DNA from: Paraphysoderma sedebokerense
Taxonomy: Eukaryota > Blastocladiomycota > Physodermatomycetes > Physodermatales > Physodermataceae
Reading direction: 5' to 3'
DNA length: 64,000 nucleotides
NCBI GenBank assembly: GCA_025602915.1
Contig: JAHLJZ010000001.1
Location: 372,001 to 436,000, forward strand
The notes below the pieces were generated by a model, which made no database searches, had not been told where the DNA came from, and worked only from the letters and a program-made list of their open reading frames with translations. The position numbers and the translations under genes were made by a program. This document shows, in pieces, positions 34,137 to 46,392 of the stretch (its first letter is position 1; the number at the start of each line of letters is the position of its first letter).

Positions 34137-34142
34137 AATAAA
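34137..34142 (+). promoter_or_regulatory. Polyadenylation signal AATAAA, repeat-protein gene
   Basis: Canonical AATAAA 43 nt after the stop codon of the repeat-protein gene, in an AT-rich 3' UTR. Confidence 0.5.
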
Positions 34143-34332
34143 TTCCGTTTCCAGCTGTTTAATACACTGTGCGCCAGCCATTGCAGCGGCCAATCAGAAA
34201 GCGGCGACATTCCAGGCGCATTCGCTCCTCTTGCGAATTTTGTGTCGAGCGGAAAACGGCATTCCCTCTCTGAGATGATGATGAGACTGCTTTAACATAC
34301 CATCCGCACACACACATCTCAACCAACTCACC

Positions 34333-36414
34333 ATGAATCCACAGTCCCGCAAAACCCCATTCCTCCCCCCGCCCTCCTCCCAATCACTCGCAACGCCGAC
34401 AGAGATTTGCTACAGACACCGTCCTGACGTTCGCAAACTGGTCGACGATTGTTGCACAGAGCAGGAATTGACAAAGGTAATTAAATCACTCACTGATCTT
34501 TGTTTTAATCTGGAATGCACACTGAGCCCCTCCTTCTCTATGCAGAATCTGTCGCTGTTATCCCCGTCCGACCAAGATTCAGTTCGCCAAATATGGTCAT
34601 ATTTTGCGTCCTCCTCAGCAAAACAGCGAGAGCTGATGTTGATGGGCATCATTAACTCATGTTGCATCCCCCAACTCTCCTTTGTTAACAGTATGATTAA
34701 ACCGCTCTTACGAATGGATATCATTTCCCTTTTGCCTGATGAAATCGCATTCAAAATTTTCTACTACCTGGATGCAAAGGCGCTATGTCGAGCTGCTCAA
34801 GTTTGTAAAAATTGGAAGAGGTTGGCAGATGATGATTTAATTTGGCACCGCATGTGCGAGCAGCACATCGATAAAAAATGTACAAAGTGTGGTTGGGGGT
34901 TGCCTCTTCTCCAAAAAAAACGGAAGCCTCGCTGTATATCCCTTCCGACTTCACAAAAGTGTCCGACGCCGGCGCTTAAACCTAGTAAACCAAACGGAGG
35001 AATGTTAATTCCCAGCCTATGTAGTCCTGTTGAAATCGTGTGCCAAGGTGGCCCCGTCATTCCAAGGAATTCAACTTCTAGCCAAACGGTTTCAGATTAC
35101 TCGGATATGTCTGGTGATGAATCTGGTCTCGACCGGCCTTCTAAACGTCAGCGCACCGATTCAAACACTGGATCTTCACAATCTTATGCACGACCTCCCG
35201 TACCTCCTGCCACATCTTCAACATCAGTAACACTACCCAACCAGCCATCCATTCCGACGTCCTCGAGACCAGCCCGCAGACTTTGGAAATTTATTTATGC
35301 TGAACGGCTGGTCGTAGAATTCAATTGGCGCCGTGGGAAGTATCAGCAAGTGGTACTGAACGGGCATAAAGGCGCCATCACGTCTTTATTCATAGACGAA
35401 CATCTCCTCATGACCGGCTCGGAGGATAAAACAATCCGACTTTGGAACCTTGAGACAGGCGAAACCTTGCGAGTTCTGAGCGGCCATACGGATGCCGTTA
35501 AAGCCGTTCAATTTGACGAGACGAAATGCATTTCAGGCTCGCTTGATAAAACTTTGCGAATATGGAACTACAACACCGGCGAATGTGTACGAACTCTCCA
35601 AGGGCATACTGATGGGGTCTTGTCTCTTCATTTTGACGACCGAGTGTTATCGTCTGGTTCGAAAGACAATACCATTAAAGTTTGGAATTTTGCTTCGAAG
35701 GAATGCTTCACTCTGCGTGGCCATACGGATTGGGTAAACAAGGTCCAAATATATGCCAAAACGAAATTATTTAGTTGCTCGGATGATCAAACCATTAGAA
35801 TGTGGGATTTAGGAATGAAATCTTGCGTACGAGTCTTTCAAGGTCACGTAGGTCCCGTCAGTGATCTGGGGGCTGCTGGCGTTCATATCCCTTTGGAGAC
35901 GTTTCAAAAATTGGCCATCTCCAGTCGCCACATGAATGTTTGTGCGTCTTCCTTGGAGAATTCCATCATAGTATCGACAGATGTATCCGCCACTTCTTCG
36001 ACTTCGACATCTTCGACTTCGGCATTTAATTCCAACTCATCAAATTCAGCGTCATCGCAATCGAACTCCGACACTACGATTATTCCTCTGCCACCTTCGT
36101 CATCTCATACTGCACTCTTGATTTCGTCATCGCTTGACAACACCATAAAACTGTGGTCTCCGCATAACCCGTCTTCTATTCTTACGCTATTCGGTCATAC
36201 ATCAAGCGTCAACTCTGTTTGGTTCAATTCGCTAAGAATTATTTCCGGAAGTGAAGACAAGACCGTAAAAATATGGGATTTGGAAAGCGCACAATGCCAA
36301 CACACTCTTTGGTTGGGTAGTCCAGTGATGGCTGTCACAGGATCAGATACCCGAGTGGTTGCAGGCGGGGAAGATGGCTCAGTTAGAGTTTGGGATTTCG
36401 GTATGAAACTGTAA
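34333..36414 (+). CDS. F-box/WD40 protein (CDC4/FBXW7-like)
   Basis: Substrate receptor of an SCF ubiquitin ligase. The uninterrupted frame is 693 aa. The F-box is at about 34710-34860 (IISLLPDEIAFKIFYYLDAK, then KNWKRLADDDLIWHRMC), preceded by a helical region like the CDC4 dimerisation part. After a Ser/Thr/Pro-rich linker come WD40 blades from about 35350: GHKGAITSLFIDEHLLMTGS, GHTDAVKAVQFD, GHTDGVLSLHF, GHTDWVNKVQI, GHVGPVSDLG, then GHTSSVNSVWF and a final blade. Arginines in the blade pattern KTLRIWN could read phosphodegrons as in CDC4. A Ser-rich insert of about 60 residues (35980-36110) splits the propeller. A 69-nt stretch at 34477-34545 has intron-like borders and is a multiple of three, so the true protein may be 670 aa. 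Confidence 0.87.
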   Translation: MNPQSRKTPFLPPPSSQSLATPTEICYRHRPDVRKLVDDCCTEQELTKVIKSLTDLCFNLECTLSPSFSMQNLSLLSPSDQDSVRQIWSYFASSSAKQRELMLMGIINSCCIPQLSFVNSMIKPLLRMDIISLLPDEIAFKIFYYLDAKALCRAAQVCKNWKRLADDDLIWHRMCEQHIDKKCTKCGWGLPLLQKKRKPRCISLPTSQKCPTPALKPSKPNGGMLIPSLCSPVEIVCQGGPVIPRNSTSSQTVSDYSDMSGDESGLDRPSKRQRTDSNTGSSQSYARPPVPPATSSTSVTLPNQPSIPTSSRPARRLWKFIYAERLVVEFNWRRGKYQQVVLNGHKGAITSLFIDEHLLMTGSEDKTIRLWNLETGETLRVLSGHTDAVKAVQFDETKCISGSLDKTLRIWNYNTGECVRTLQGHTDGVLSLHFDDRVLSSGSKDNTIKVWNFASKECFTLRGHTDWVNKVQIYAKTKLFSCSDDQTIRMWDLGMKSCVRVFQGHVGPVSDLGAAGVHIPLETFQKLAISSRHMNVCASSLENSIIVSTDVSATSSTSTSSTSAFNSNSSNSASSQSNSDTTIIPLPPSSSHTALLISSSLDNTIKLWSPHNPSSILTLFGHTSSVNSVWFNSLRIISGSEDKTVKIWDLESAQCQHTLWLGSPVMAVTGSDTRVVAGGEDGSVRVWDFGMKL

Positions 36415-36553
36415 AGCAAACTTTACACTAGAGAACATGGTTGCAAATTGTTTATGTATTTGTGTATTTTTTACCTCAAGTGCAGAAAAGTTACATGTCG
36501 AGATATGGCAATTTTGGTTTCTAGTTCGTTATTTATTGAAATATTTTACCCTT

Positions 36554-36559
36554 AATAAA
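36554..36559 (+). promoter_or_regulatory. Polyadenylation signal AATAAA, F-box/WD40 gene
   Basis: AATAAA 140 nt past the stop, in the 207-bp gap between this gene and the convergent BRO1 gene. Confidence 0.45.
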
Positions 36560-36621
36560 CAAGTCACATCTCTCCGTTCCATCATACTACAAAATGATAT
36601 CTATACCACGTGCGTTCAGCT

Positions 36622-39600
36622 TTATTGACGGTTTTGATTTGGATTTCCACCGCTGCTTGGTCCCTGAAAACTGAATCCCATTTGGGGGTTCCATTGCCCT
36701 GGCATCGGAGGGGAGGGTCGAAACTGGGATTGCGGTTGTAAGGGATTAGTTGAATATCCCGGCTGCTGAAATTGAAATCCCATGCTTGGGTTCCACTGTC
36801 CAGGCATTGGGGCTGGAGCCTGATTAGGCGCAGAATAATATGGTGGAGGAGGGGTATACATTTGAGGATTAAACGGAGGTTGTTGGGACGGTGAACGGGG
36901 TGGGAGTGCAGGCGGAATTGGGTTGGCGAAACCGCCTGGAAGGGGGTTGGCGCCAGGCATGGGTAGTCGATTCGGGGAATGTGAAGCGGAGAGGGAAGAA
37001 GGATGTGCCAATGCGGTTGTCAAATCTTTTAGCAAATCCTTCTTTTCAAAATTGCGGGCGTGGCAGAAATCAGAGATGGCTGTGTTCAAATCTTCAGCAA
37101 CTTTTTCGAATTCGGTATAAAACTGCACAATAGATTTTTAATCAGCGCTCGCCTTCCTTGACGACGAAAATATGTAAATCAAAATACTTTGAGTCCTTCC
37201 TCAAGATTCCCCTTTAGCTCTTGATACTTCTTATAAGCATTGTCCAACCTTTGTAAGGCAGTTTCGCGTTGTCGAAGCAAATCATTGGATTGACTAATTT
37301 TTACGAACTCGGAATGAAGAGCCTGCATTCACATAATTAGTATGGCTCAAACGCCGAAAGATGTCACAGATTTTGACATACGGTAATTTTGTCAAGCAAT
37401 TGTTTTTGCATCTGCTCTTGCTGCGCTGCAAACTCTTTTGAAACGTCATATTTCTTTAATTCATCACGGAACAAGTCTTCATCCTTAAATTCAACTTGTC
37501 GACTGGCTAAATCCATCAATACTGGCCCTAATAGAGATGTGTCATGCAAGGGTTAGATAATTGTCACCAGGATGAAACAGATGTGAAGTCGAGAATGAAC
37601 GCGCACCGAGTTCATCCTTCTGTGCTACATCTTTTAATTGAGCAATCGTTTCTCCTCGGCTACGAATGAGTTGATCTATCTCCTTTAACGATAATTTCAA
37701 GTTTACATAAACGGGGTCTTTATCAGATATGATTAAGTTACTTGAAGTTGCCGATGGAATGAGCTGCATCAATTCGTTCTAATTGAAAGCATTCAGTTCA
37801 AAGGAATCCCCAGAGCTATCCATATGAAATATATACTACCGGTGAGGAAGCCAGCATTTCATATTCCACAAAAGAGGATTCTAATTTTTCTTTGATTTTT
37901 TGGTCTCCACTCTTTGCCTTCGCTAATGTGTCTTTATATTCTGCTAATTTTGATTTGAAATTTTTATTTAATTCATCCGACCGGGTGCGAGACCACCGTT
38001 CCTTAAATTGGGTTCGCATGTCATTATCTTCTGCCTCTTCCGCTTGAAGTGTCTTCGATGCCTATAACAAACAAAACACGTTAACCACATCATAAGTAGA
38101 TCCACCTTACAGAAGCTACCGAACTTACTTCTTCGATGATAGAAGCAACTTTCGCAGCAAGAGAGGAGATGGTCTCGGTACTGTCCTGAAAGGCACGAAC
38201 TCCACCTTCTCCCCTAAATTCTTCACAGCGCTGAATAACAGATTGTGGCAACCCCATTGGCTGCTCAATCGCTTCGATTGCTCCCGGTAAGTTTAATGAC
38301 GCCAAGTGACTATTCATTTCCCGATTTTAGCATTACTAATGACACATGTCAGACAAAGCATCGTAATGAATCAAACCTGTGACACACTGTCGTAAATTCG
38401 TTTAGGCCGCTGATGATTTCTTTCACCAATTTATCTCTCATATCAGTGTAAACGCTTGCAGCTTGATGGATTGCAAGTGGCACCAACCCTCCGAACAAAG
38501 GAGACCCTACGATATCCCCAAAATCTTTGATCTCGAATGGAATAACTTTAGTCATATCAGCTCCTTTCACTTTGCTCAAAGCATCAACAGCGGGAACAGC
38601 TTGGAGATATATGATGTCGTTGTCTTTTTGGGCGGCAGTTCTGGCTTTTTCCACATTAACTTCGAGTGCCTGATCGATGTCATTAGCGTCCTCGCCACAT
38701 ACTTTTGCTGGACGAAAAACCTACTTTAAGATCTTCAACCAGGGCCGATGTTACGTATTTTTGACTTTCTAGGGCTTTCTTTATGGATGCGCTGGCTGCT
38801 TTCAATCTACCAACCTGTTCCCCGTACTTTCCGTTGTTGTTACAATCAGCCGCGGCCCGGAAATTGCAAGCTATAAATTTATGTTAATAGTTTTCTGCTA
38901 TAGAGGTGTTCGAACTGTAAGATTTACCTGCATCGAAGTACAAATTCTTGACTTTAATGTGAGTGGCCCAGTGTTGCAGAACGGGCAACGACGAGGCCAT
39001 GGAATTCAAAAGTGAATCATACGCGAGAGAGTAATACTCCGCCGCTTTAGCTGCTATTTTGGATATGAGGTTGTCCTTCATGGAGGCTTCATGAACAAAG
39101 TAGAATTGAGTTTGCAGCAATCGAGTAGCATTAACTTATGAACGAACATACCTGCGCATCCTTTCAACCAAAAACATTCTTGGGCTTGACCTAATAGAAC
39201 GTTGATTATGCAATTCAAAGATGCTGCCGACATATCAACTGGAGGCGAAAATCCTCGGAGTTCTCCGTTCAAGGTATCCCGTAGATGGGTGAAAACGCCT
39301 GCTGCTTTCTATGGAGAGTTTAGATTGAAGGCACTTTAATGTATGACTTGATTCTTAATAATGTTTACCTGCATATAATCACAAGACCGTTTAATTCCTT
39401 CCTCTGTTATCCGGCTCTCTTGAGCTCCCAATTGAGCATACAATGCACCAATGTTAAACAACACGCTGGCTTTTTCAAAGTGTAGGTGATATTGATTAAC
39501 CGGCCTTTTTTCTTTGGAAAAGGCAGTATACCATGGGAAGCATATCCGTATCTAAAGATTATAAAACGGATAGCGGTGAGAATGGATCGGAATAACATTG

Positions 39601-39939
39601 CCCATAGGAAATCACATCGGCATTACATTATTTTCGTCAATTGGGAATTTTGCAGAAATGAAATGAAGCTGCCCATAGTATTTAAGTAGTCTCGACAAGG
39701 CATTCGTATGAATTTCAACATTAACTATATCATTGCGAAGTCTTAAAGCACGGAACTTAGTACTACATTACTCGATATGACGCTGTATCATTAGGAACGT
39801 ACATTTCCAGGGTCCGAAAGTCATCCGAGTACTGTGAATCATCCTCACTATATGAGCGACGAATATAAAGACGCAGCGGTTCAATCAATGAGATCGATTC
39901 GGTCCGTTTGATTTCGGGAGCAAGTAATGATGTTGCCAT
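36622..39939 (-). CDS. BRO1-domain protein of the ALIX/PalA/Rim20/Bro1 family
   Basis: ESCRT-associated scaffold; fungal members act in endosomal sorting or in the pH-signalling pathway. Read on the minus strand in about ten or more exons. The BRO1 domain starts at MATSLLAPEIKRTESISLIE and includes the hallmark ASVLFNIGALYAQ near 39450, then KAAGVFTHLRD, AQECFWLKGC and NLYFDAACNFRAAAD. The V-shaped central domain follows (LPQSVIQRCEEFR, QFKERWSRTRSDELN, LVYVNLKLSLKEID-type helices). The C-terminus (36624-37000) is Pro-rich with two copies of PMPGQWNP followed by MGF and FQ, as in ALIX/PalA tails that bind partners. An in-frame ATG 24 nt upstream (39963) is an alternative start. I cannot separate Bro1 from PalA orthology by eye. 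Confidence 0.85.
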
Positions 39940-40805
39940 TGGTAAGTAGGATTTTGTGAACAATTTTTAAGAGATGGATGTTACGGTCTGAGCCTGAACT
40001 GCGGCCGCGTCGAATTTTCTGCGTTTCGATTTCTAAAGTGCGACTGAAGAGAATCAATGTTAAGCCTCTAGTGTATTTTTCAATTGTTATAGCGATTATA
40101 CATAACAAGATTGAATAACTCTTACATAATCCAAATCTAAATTGATAATCGAAAGTTACAATTACGAGTTTTTATTATGTTGGCCTCTGCTGGCGAATGC
40201 CACAAACGATGCCATCCCAATTGTTGGCAGCATCCCCGTCGATCGACCTTCTGCACTTGTGCTGTCCACATATATAATCCCTTAATTTACAGCTGCTTTT
40301 GTTGGCCTTTTTCAAAACGGTCGTGCTGGCAGCACTGTGCGGGCCCGGCACTAATGACTGAAGAGCAGGCAACAACTGCCTTACGTTTACGCTTATGGTT
40401 GTGATTTATTGAATAAAATTTTGTGTGAGCGCAAACACATTTTTCGAACAAATTGAGCTTTTCATGATTACACCTATTCATCCCTTTAATAAAGTATCCC
40501 CATAATCGATCCATATTCACAAGGCGGAGCTCATCAATATTAGCATCAGAGCTAAGAGCATTTGTATTATACGCTAATCTACAAGTAATAAATACTAAAC
40601 ACTTCAACCAATAATTCAACCATCCTATTTTCAATTAATCTTCATGACCAGATATGAATTTACTATTAAGCTAATCTATTCTAATAACAAGGTTGGAATA
40701 TGAGAGTTATCAAGTAGAGAACTAAACGGTAATCTCTTTTTCCTATTATGTAATATATAACAAATTTGTTCAAACATCTTCTCAGGAATACCCACAATGC
40801 AAGTA
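39940..40805. other. AT-rich spacer between BRO1 and formin genes
   Basis: Frames at 40175-40375, 40177-40404 and 40287-40634 overlap on opposite strands and lack any motif. The region should contain the BRO1 promoter on the left and the formin 3' UTR on the right. I see nothing else. Confidence 0.45.
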
Positions 40806-43800
40806 TTACGATTGCTGCAAATTATTCAACAACTGTTGTGCTTTAGTTCCGATCGAACTATGCCGTTTAGATTTCCCGTTCGCGGCAGGTTGATTTGACG
40901 AAGAATGTGAGGGGTGGTGTCGTTCGAAAAAGTCGCCCCCTTTTTTGAGAGAGTTCAAAAGGTCATCCATTTCATTTATTTTGCCGCCTACAAATGAATT
41001 TGTTGGTAAAAATGAAATCAGTCACACGAAAGGCAAATAAAGAAGGGTGAAGTGGAGGCAGATCATACCGTCATTTCGTTTTCCTTCTAATTCAATCCTT
41101 TCATTTACAGGATGCCGCTTATTACTCATCTCCTTCAGCTCTTTCTTTTCTCGACTTTCCCGATGAATTTTCCTACGCTTAGCTTTTAATTCTTCTGCTT
41201 CCCTTTGTTTTTGATTGTCAGACAGAGCAGTCTATTCCGGAAATCAGAAAGGACATTCAGTAAAAGTTGTAATATATGTGAAAAGGACGAAGATAAACAT
41301 ACCTCAAACGACGTCAAGAAAGTCTTGAATATGCCGAAGAACTCTTCCGGCCCCATTTTATCGGGATCTTCACCAAATAGTTGAACGACTGATTTGTAGC
41401 ACTTCTCCATCTTCGTAACTCTAACATTTAAGTCCTTCATTAATCCTTCGATCCTAATCTTGAATTCACTCATCACAGATTTAAATCTGTCTTGCTTGTC
41501 TTTGTCTTCGTCTCCTCCGTTGGGATTGTTATGGAATCGTTCCAGCTCATTTATGATGTCCCTTAAACCTGACCTCAGAAGGTTCAACTCAGTATTTAGC
41601 AATTCAAAGTTTACTCTACAAGCTTCAGAAACAGGTTTAATTTCATTCGTGAACTCGAGAATATCAGGAACTTTACGCTGAATCAGATTAGCGAGGAAAT
41701 GGAGTAAAGTAGTTTTGGAGTCGTTGGCCTTCGTATCGATTAGCTAATAATTTACAAAATACGTGCATTTGTTGTCAATAGTTAATTCGTGCCAGACAGG
41801 AGATGAAACAAGAAACAAACCTTATTTATGCTACCAATCTTAAACCCCCAAGCTCCTCCTCGAAAACCGTTATTCATGTAATTACCCATCATCAAAACCA
41901 TATCCAAGAATTTGGCGAGACATTCGCTCGACTCTAACGATTCGGAAGCCTCAATGATTGCATTCACATCATGATCTAAATCTTTGTACCGTTCGTCAAA
42001 GGAACACATATAATTTATTGCTTTAAGTCTGTGCTCGTAACGATCAATTCGCAGCATCTACGATAAAAATGCGTAAGATTGTGATGACAACGAACTGTTG
42101 AGAGAAAGATGACGAATTGAGGGAAAGAGAAAGACATACCTCCACAAAAAATCGATCCGCTTTCGCCAGATTTACAACCCTGTTATCTTTATATGCGTTC
42201 AACTGACCGATTTCTTCTGCGGACGGAACATACTTCAAAAATTGTTTAATAATTTGCGGAGTCATGACTTCGAAGTCCAATTGCAGTATTGCCTGACGAA
42301 GATCAGTGAACGTGTATTGACGTAATCGGCCTAGCATAATATCTGAAGTACGCAAGAATGCAAATATTGTTAGAACGCCTGAAAAGGAAAGAAAAATGGA
42401 ACGAAAACACGGGTGGAGAAAGGAAGAGGTGAAAGAAGCTACGTACTGATATTGTAAGCCTTTTTAGGATCCACAACGGACACTTCCTTAACTTCCAATT
42501 TTTCCTTCTCTTCCTTTTTCATGACTTTAACTTGCCTGGCAGGGAACTTTTCTTCAATTTCGTTAAACACATTTTCACCCAAGACTTGACTCCATTTTTC
42601 ATCTGGTTCTATGCCCTTTTCTAATTCTTCAATTGAACCCTTCCAAATAGTATTTTTGACAGAAAAATCAGGAAGTTTGTCCCACTGTAATTGTTTAAGT
42701 GCAACGGAAGGTATGTACTTTCGCTTGCGACGCGGTGGAAGTAAGGGCATAGCTGGTCCGAAGCCAGGCGGCGGAGGAGGTGGTGGCATGCCGCCCATTG
42801 GGGGAGGTGGAGGAGGTGGGGGTGGCATTCCACCCATTGATGGTGGAGGAGGTGGTGGTGGGGGTGGCAATCCACCCATCATTGGGGGAGGTGGAGGTGG
42901 AGGTGGCGGCGATAATGATGATGAATACGATTCAGTTAATGTGGCGTGGTCCGATGATGTTCTGTCGATTTCTTGGTGGGAGGGAGGGATTGGTACTGAT
43001 GCCTGAATTGACGATCGTCTGCCGGTTGACGGTCCCAAAACAAGTTTGGAGTTTGTACCGTTCAATCGGCCCTCCAATACTTTCACCTGAACACGCAATT
43101 TCACATTAATATTTCAAAATTTGCAAAAAGAAATCCGGATAGGATCATGTTAATCACAAACCTTGTCTTTCAATTCATCTCTTTCCCTCCGCAACTCTCT
43201 CATTTCTTCAGCCAACAAACTCTTCCTTCGCTCTCCCGGTCCAGTCTTTTCCTCTGCCTTTTTAAGCTCTTCCAAACTTTCTTTCCAACCTTTATTTTCC
43301 TTAATCAAACTATCTCTTAAGGTAGCTAACTGGCTCCGCTGCTCTGACTCAGACTTCAAAGCAGCTAGCAGCTGCTTCAACTGCTTATCGTGACGCAATA
43401 GGAGGGAAGAGTACTTTTGATGAGATTGATTGAGTTGGTGCTGAAGTGTTTGAACGTTACGCTGAGAAAGCGATAGAAGGTCTTCTAAGTTCGATATCTG
43501 TAACAGATACTGTGACCTTTGAGTTTCTGATTTTGAAAATAAATTTGTGAGCGAATATCGAGTCGGAAGTGAAGGCAAAATACAAACCGTTTCCCTCGCA
43601 CAATTCTAGTTCCAACTTATTTTTTTCTGATATCAATTCTTTTATTCTTGCATCTAGATTTTTGTTTTCTTCAGTTAACCTTTCCACTCGATCTTTATTT
43701 TCAAACCCTTCCAAGATCTTTTCCACGGAAATGTTATAAGTTTTAGAGAAATCAGGATCCACTCCCTTCCCATCTAAAACGATCTGCGAGACGATTGAAT

Positions 43801-45630
43801 CGATTAGTTGAAGGTATTTGCCCCTGTAAACGAGATTCGGTGAGTAGGAAATTATAACTCGCTGAAAAGAGGCTAGTGGGGTTGGTGGCAGAAATTGTCA
43901 ACTGCTGGAAAAACAAACCTGACAGAACCAGCATAATCTCTTCCTTCACCTCTAATGCACACTAAATGCTGCATCAAACTGGTTAGCCAAAAGAACCCTT
44001 CAGGATCCAATTCAACACTACTCAATAACGTTCTAAAACAATCCATAGGATCTGTCATATCTTCCAGTATAAGGTCCATCCTTTCTTTGAATTCTTCCAT
44101 ATCTGCTTCACAGTCATTATGGAATTGAGATATCTGCCACTGGACGTATGAATTCGCGAAAGGACGAATACATTCGATTGTACGAAGTAGACCGCACGCC
44201 AAGAGCTGATTGCGAAGGTGAATTCGGAAGTCATAATCCTCTGGAATTCGGATTATACCGTTGACGAGAATAAGATTTGAAAGCTATTGAACAGGTGAAA
44301 TGGTAAGTTTGGCAGTCCGTTCCAGCATGAAATTGCAAATGTATAATTACCGCATAATCGTTTAAATCGTCATCTGTAATCCCTCGTTCTGGACCAGTCG
44401 CTCCAACTAAGCTACCGAATTTCCCTCTGCCTGCAATGACTTTATCGAAGGTTGTTATCCATTTTTCGAACCTCTTCGATTCACCTTTAGCCTTCATGAA
44501 TAGATCCATGGATTGTAAGACGAAGCTATGACCATGTGGGCGATCGAGGTAACAAAAAGCTGTCAATATTTCGGCAACGAGTTTTCGAGTGGTCAAGTTC
44601 GGGGAGTCGAGCGACAATGTTAATGCATGTATTGAGCTCGGATATGCTAAAGCGGCTTGCATTCCTGGCTTGACGTTGAGTAACCCTTTCATGCAGCGGA
44701 CGAGTTCGTTTTCTACTTCAACTCCATTCTTTCGGTTTCTGGATGAATAATAATTAAATTTTAGAACAGCATGTCAAACGAATTTTGAACCATAGAACTT
44801 AATACCGAAGTCCACTATCATGATTGTATCTGTTTAGCAATTCTGTCAATACTTCTAAGCCACCCTGCTGGATGAAATTTTCTACCCATTTAACAGAATG
44901 CGTAGTCAAAGATATTCTTAAAGAAGCTAAAGTTTTAGTTGAATGTTTGTCGGATCGGGCAGACAATTGTCGAATGAAGTATTCTGGGGTTTGCTTAGGA
45001 CTTTGATCCATTTGTTGCTATTCACACGAAAATGATAGGGTTAGATTGAATAGGGTAGACTGCCAATTACTAGTATGTACCTCCGCCTGAGCGGTTTTGT
45101 GTTGAACAATCATTCGCCATTTTGTTTGAATCGGAAGAGCTCGAACGGCTTGCCTTGCGTCTTCTTTGATACCCATTTGATCCTAGAATGCGAAAATAGA
45201 AGTCGTATACAGGAAAGAGAAGTTAGTAATGCGAGGTGTACTTGTCGTCGATATCATACCATGTTCAGCCATCGCTCCAAAGGAGTGCCATGATACATAC
45301 AAGTACTTTTTCCAACATTCTCTCGAATTCGGGTCCCTCCGACGGAGGATTATCGGGGTCCAAATTCTCGCCGAAGTGTGCATCTGTCTGACTAGTACTT
45401 CCATATGAATCTTTCGAGTCAAAACTGGTAAAACTAGAAACACTCGCAATCTTTGAGATATCAGCTAAGGTATTCTGCGAGCCGGAGAATTTGGATATTG
45501 AAGCGGAGGTCGATTGTCTGGAATGAGTTGGGATGTTTCGTTGATGAAGGAACTCAGGCTCATCATCTATGTCCTCCTTATGTTTGGTCTTGTTCTTGAG
45601 TTTCTTCAAAACGTTGTCAATTTTCTTCAT
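40806..45630 (-). CDS. Diaphanous-type formin (GBD-FH3-FH1-FH2-DAD)
   Basis: Formins nucleate and elongate actin filaments. About a dozen exons on the minus strand, starting MKKIDNVLKKLKNKTK at 45630. A GTPase-binding/FH3 region follows (MGIKEDARQAVRALPIQTKW, YFIRQLSARSDKH, LLNVKPGMQAALAYPSSI, TRKLVAEILTAFCYLD), then a coiled coil near 43160-43740. FH1 at about 42740-42920 has three Pro runs of 7-9 residues separated by MGG motifs, which bind profilin. FH2 begins LKQLQWDKLPD and includes QLNAYKDN and MGNYMNNGFRGGAWGFKI. The C-terminal exon ends in EMDDLLNSLKKGGDF, a textbook autoinhibitory DAD helix, then basic residues and TAA at 40806-40808. The complete set predicts Rho-regulated autoinhibition. 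The fungal counterparts are Bni1, For3 and SepA. Confidence 0.92.
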
Positions 45631-46392
45631 TGTAGGTGATTATAGGGTCAAGAGTCTGAAGATATTAGACTAGGGTATTCCAATAAACATAGCTATCTTA
45701 CAATAGTCGGGCTGTATAAAAGAAAGAGAGAGAATGGAAAGTTAGACGAGAAGGGGAGTGATGCAATTCAATTCGTGGGGAAGCAAGCTCAAATGCGCGG
45801 GATACAGATTACATACAAGCAGAGATTTGTGGAGCTCACGATGGCTAGTAACGATTGATGCTGAATTTTAATGTGGATAAACTAGACAAACACACATAGA
45901 AATGGAAGTACAACTTTTTAATTTTAGCAACAATCCTGGTGGAGAATGTGACTTCATCATCGATAATGTGATTGGAGGGATGGCTGACACTATTATTCGC
46001 TGCGTCCCTGCCTTCGCCGAACAAGTACGATACAATGTTACTTGATGATACAATGCTATCCATGCTCACACTGATCAGACTCTGTGCGCAATTCATCCAT
46101 CTTCTCTCTATTGTTGGTTCTCTCTGGATACCGGCAGCGACCGATGTGATTGCCAATTCGACATTCCCTCATTCTGAATTGGCGGAGAGATCATCACGTG
46201 ACCGGCCGAAAACAAACGTGCGGCCGGTGTTAAGGGAAAATTTGAACAGCAACAAGAACACTTTTGTGGATGATTCTTCTCCTTCCGTCGTCCCTTCCTC
46301 GTATCTCCATCTTCTGCACCCCCATATCGCAAATCTCCACTCGCACTTTCGCAACTTTTTCCACCCTTCTCGCCAAGAAACAAAAACTCAGA
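45631..46392. promoter_or_regulatory. Divergent promoter region, formin and OLA1 genes
   Basis: The two genes start 762 bp apart on opposite strands. Several overlapping short frames (45845-46403) occur on both strands without motifs and are most likely chance in GC-richer promoter DNA. GATCACGTGAC at 46192-46202 contains CACGTG, an E-box palindrome typical of bHLH factors. Confidence 0.45.

Noticed and set aside
34333-36414. Possibility that the WD40 repeats belong to a separate gene from the F-box
   Set aside because: A single uninterrupted frame links the F-box to the propeller, in the order known for CDC4/FBXW7.
40175-40634. Frames on both strands between BRO1 and formin
   Set aside because: Cys-rich look is by chance; none is supported by splicing or motifs.
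42611-43109. Two long plus-strand frames rich in Gly and Val opposite the formin gene
   Set aside because: They are the reverse complement of the formin FH1 poly-proline tract; the minus strand has a complete, conserved formin.
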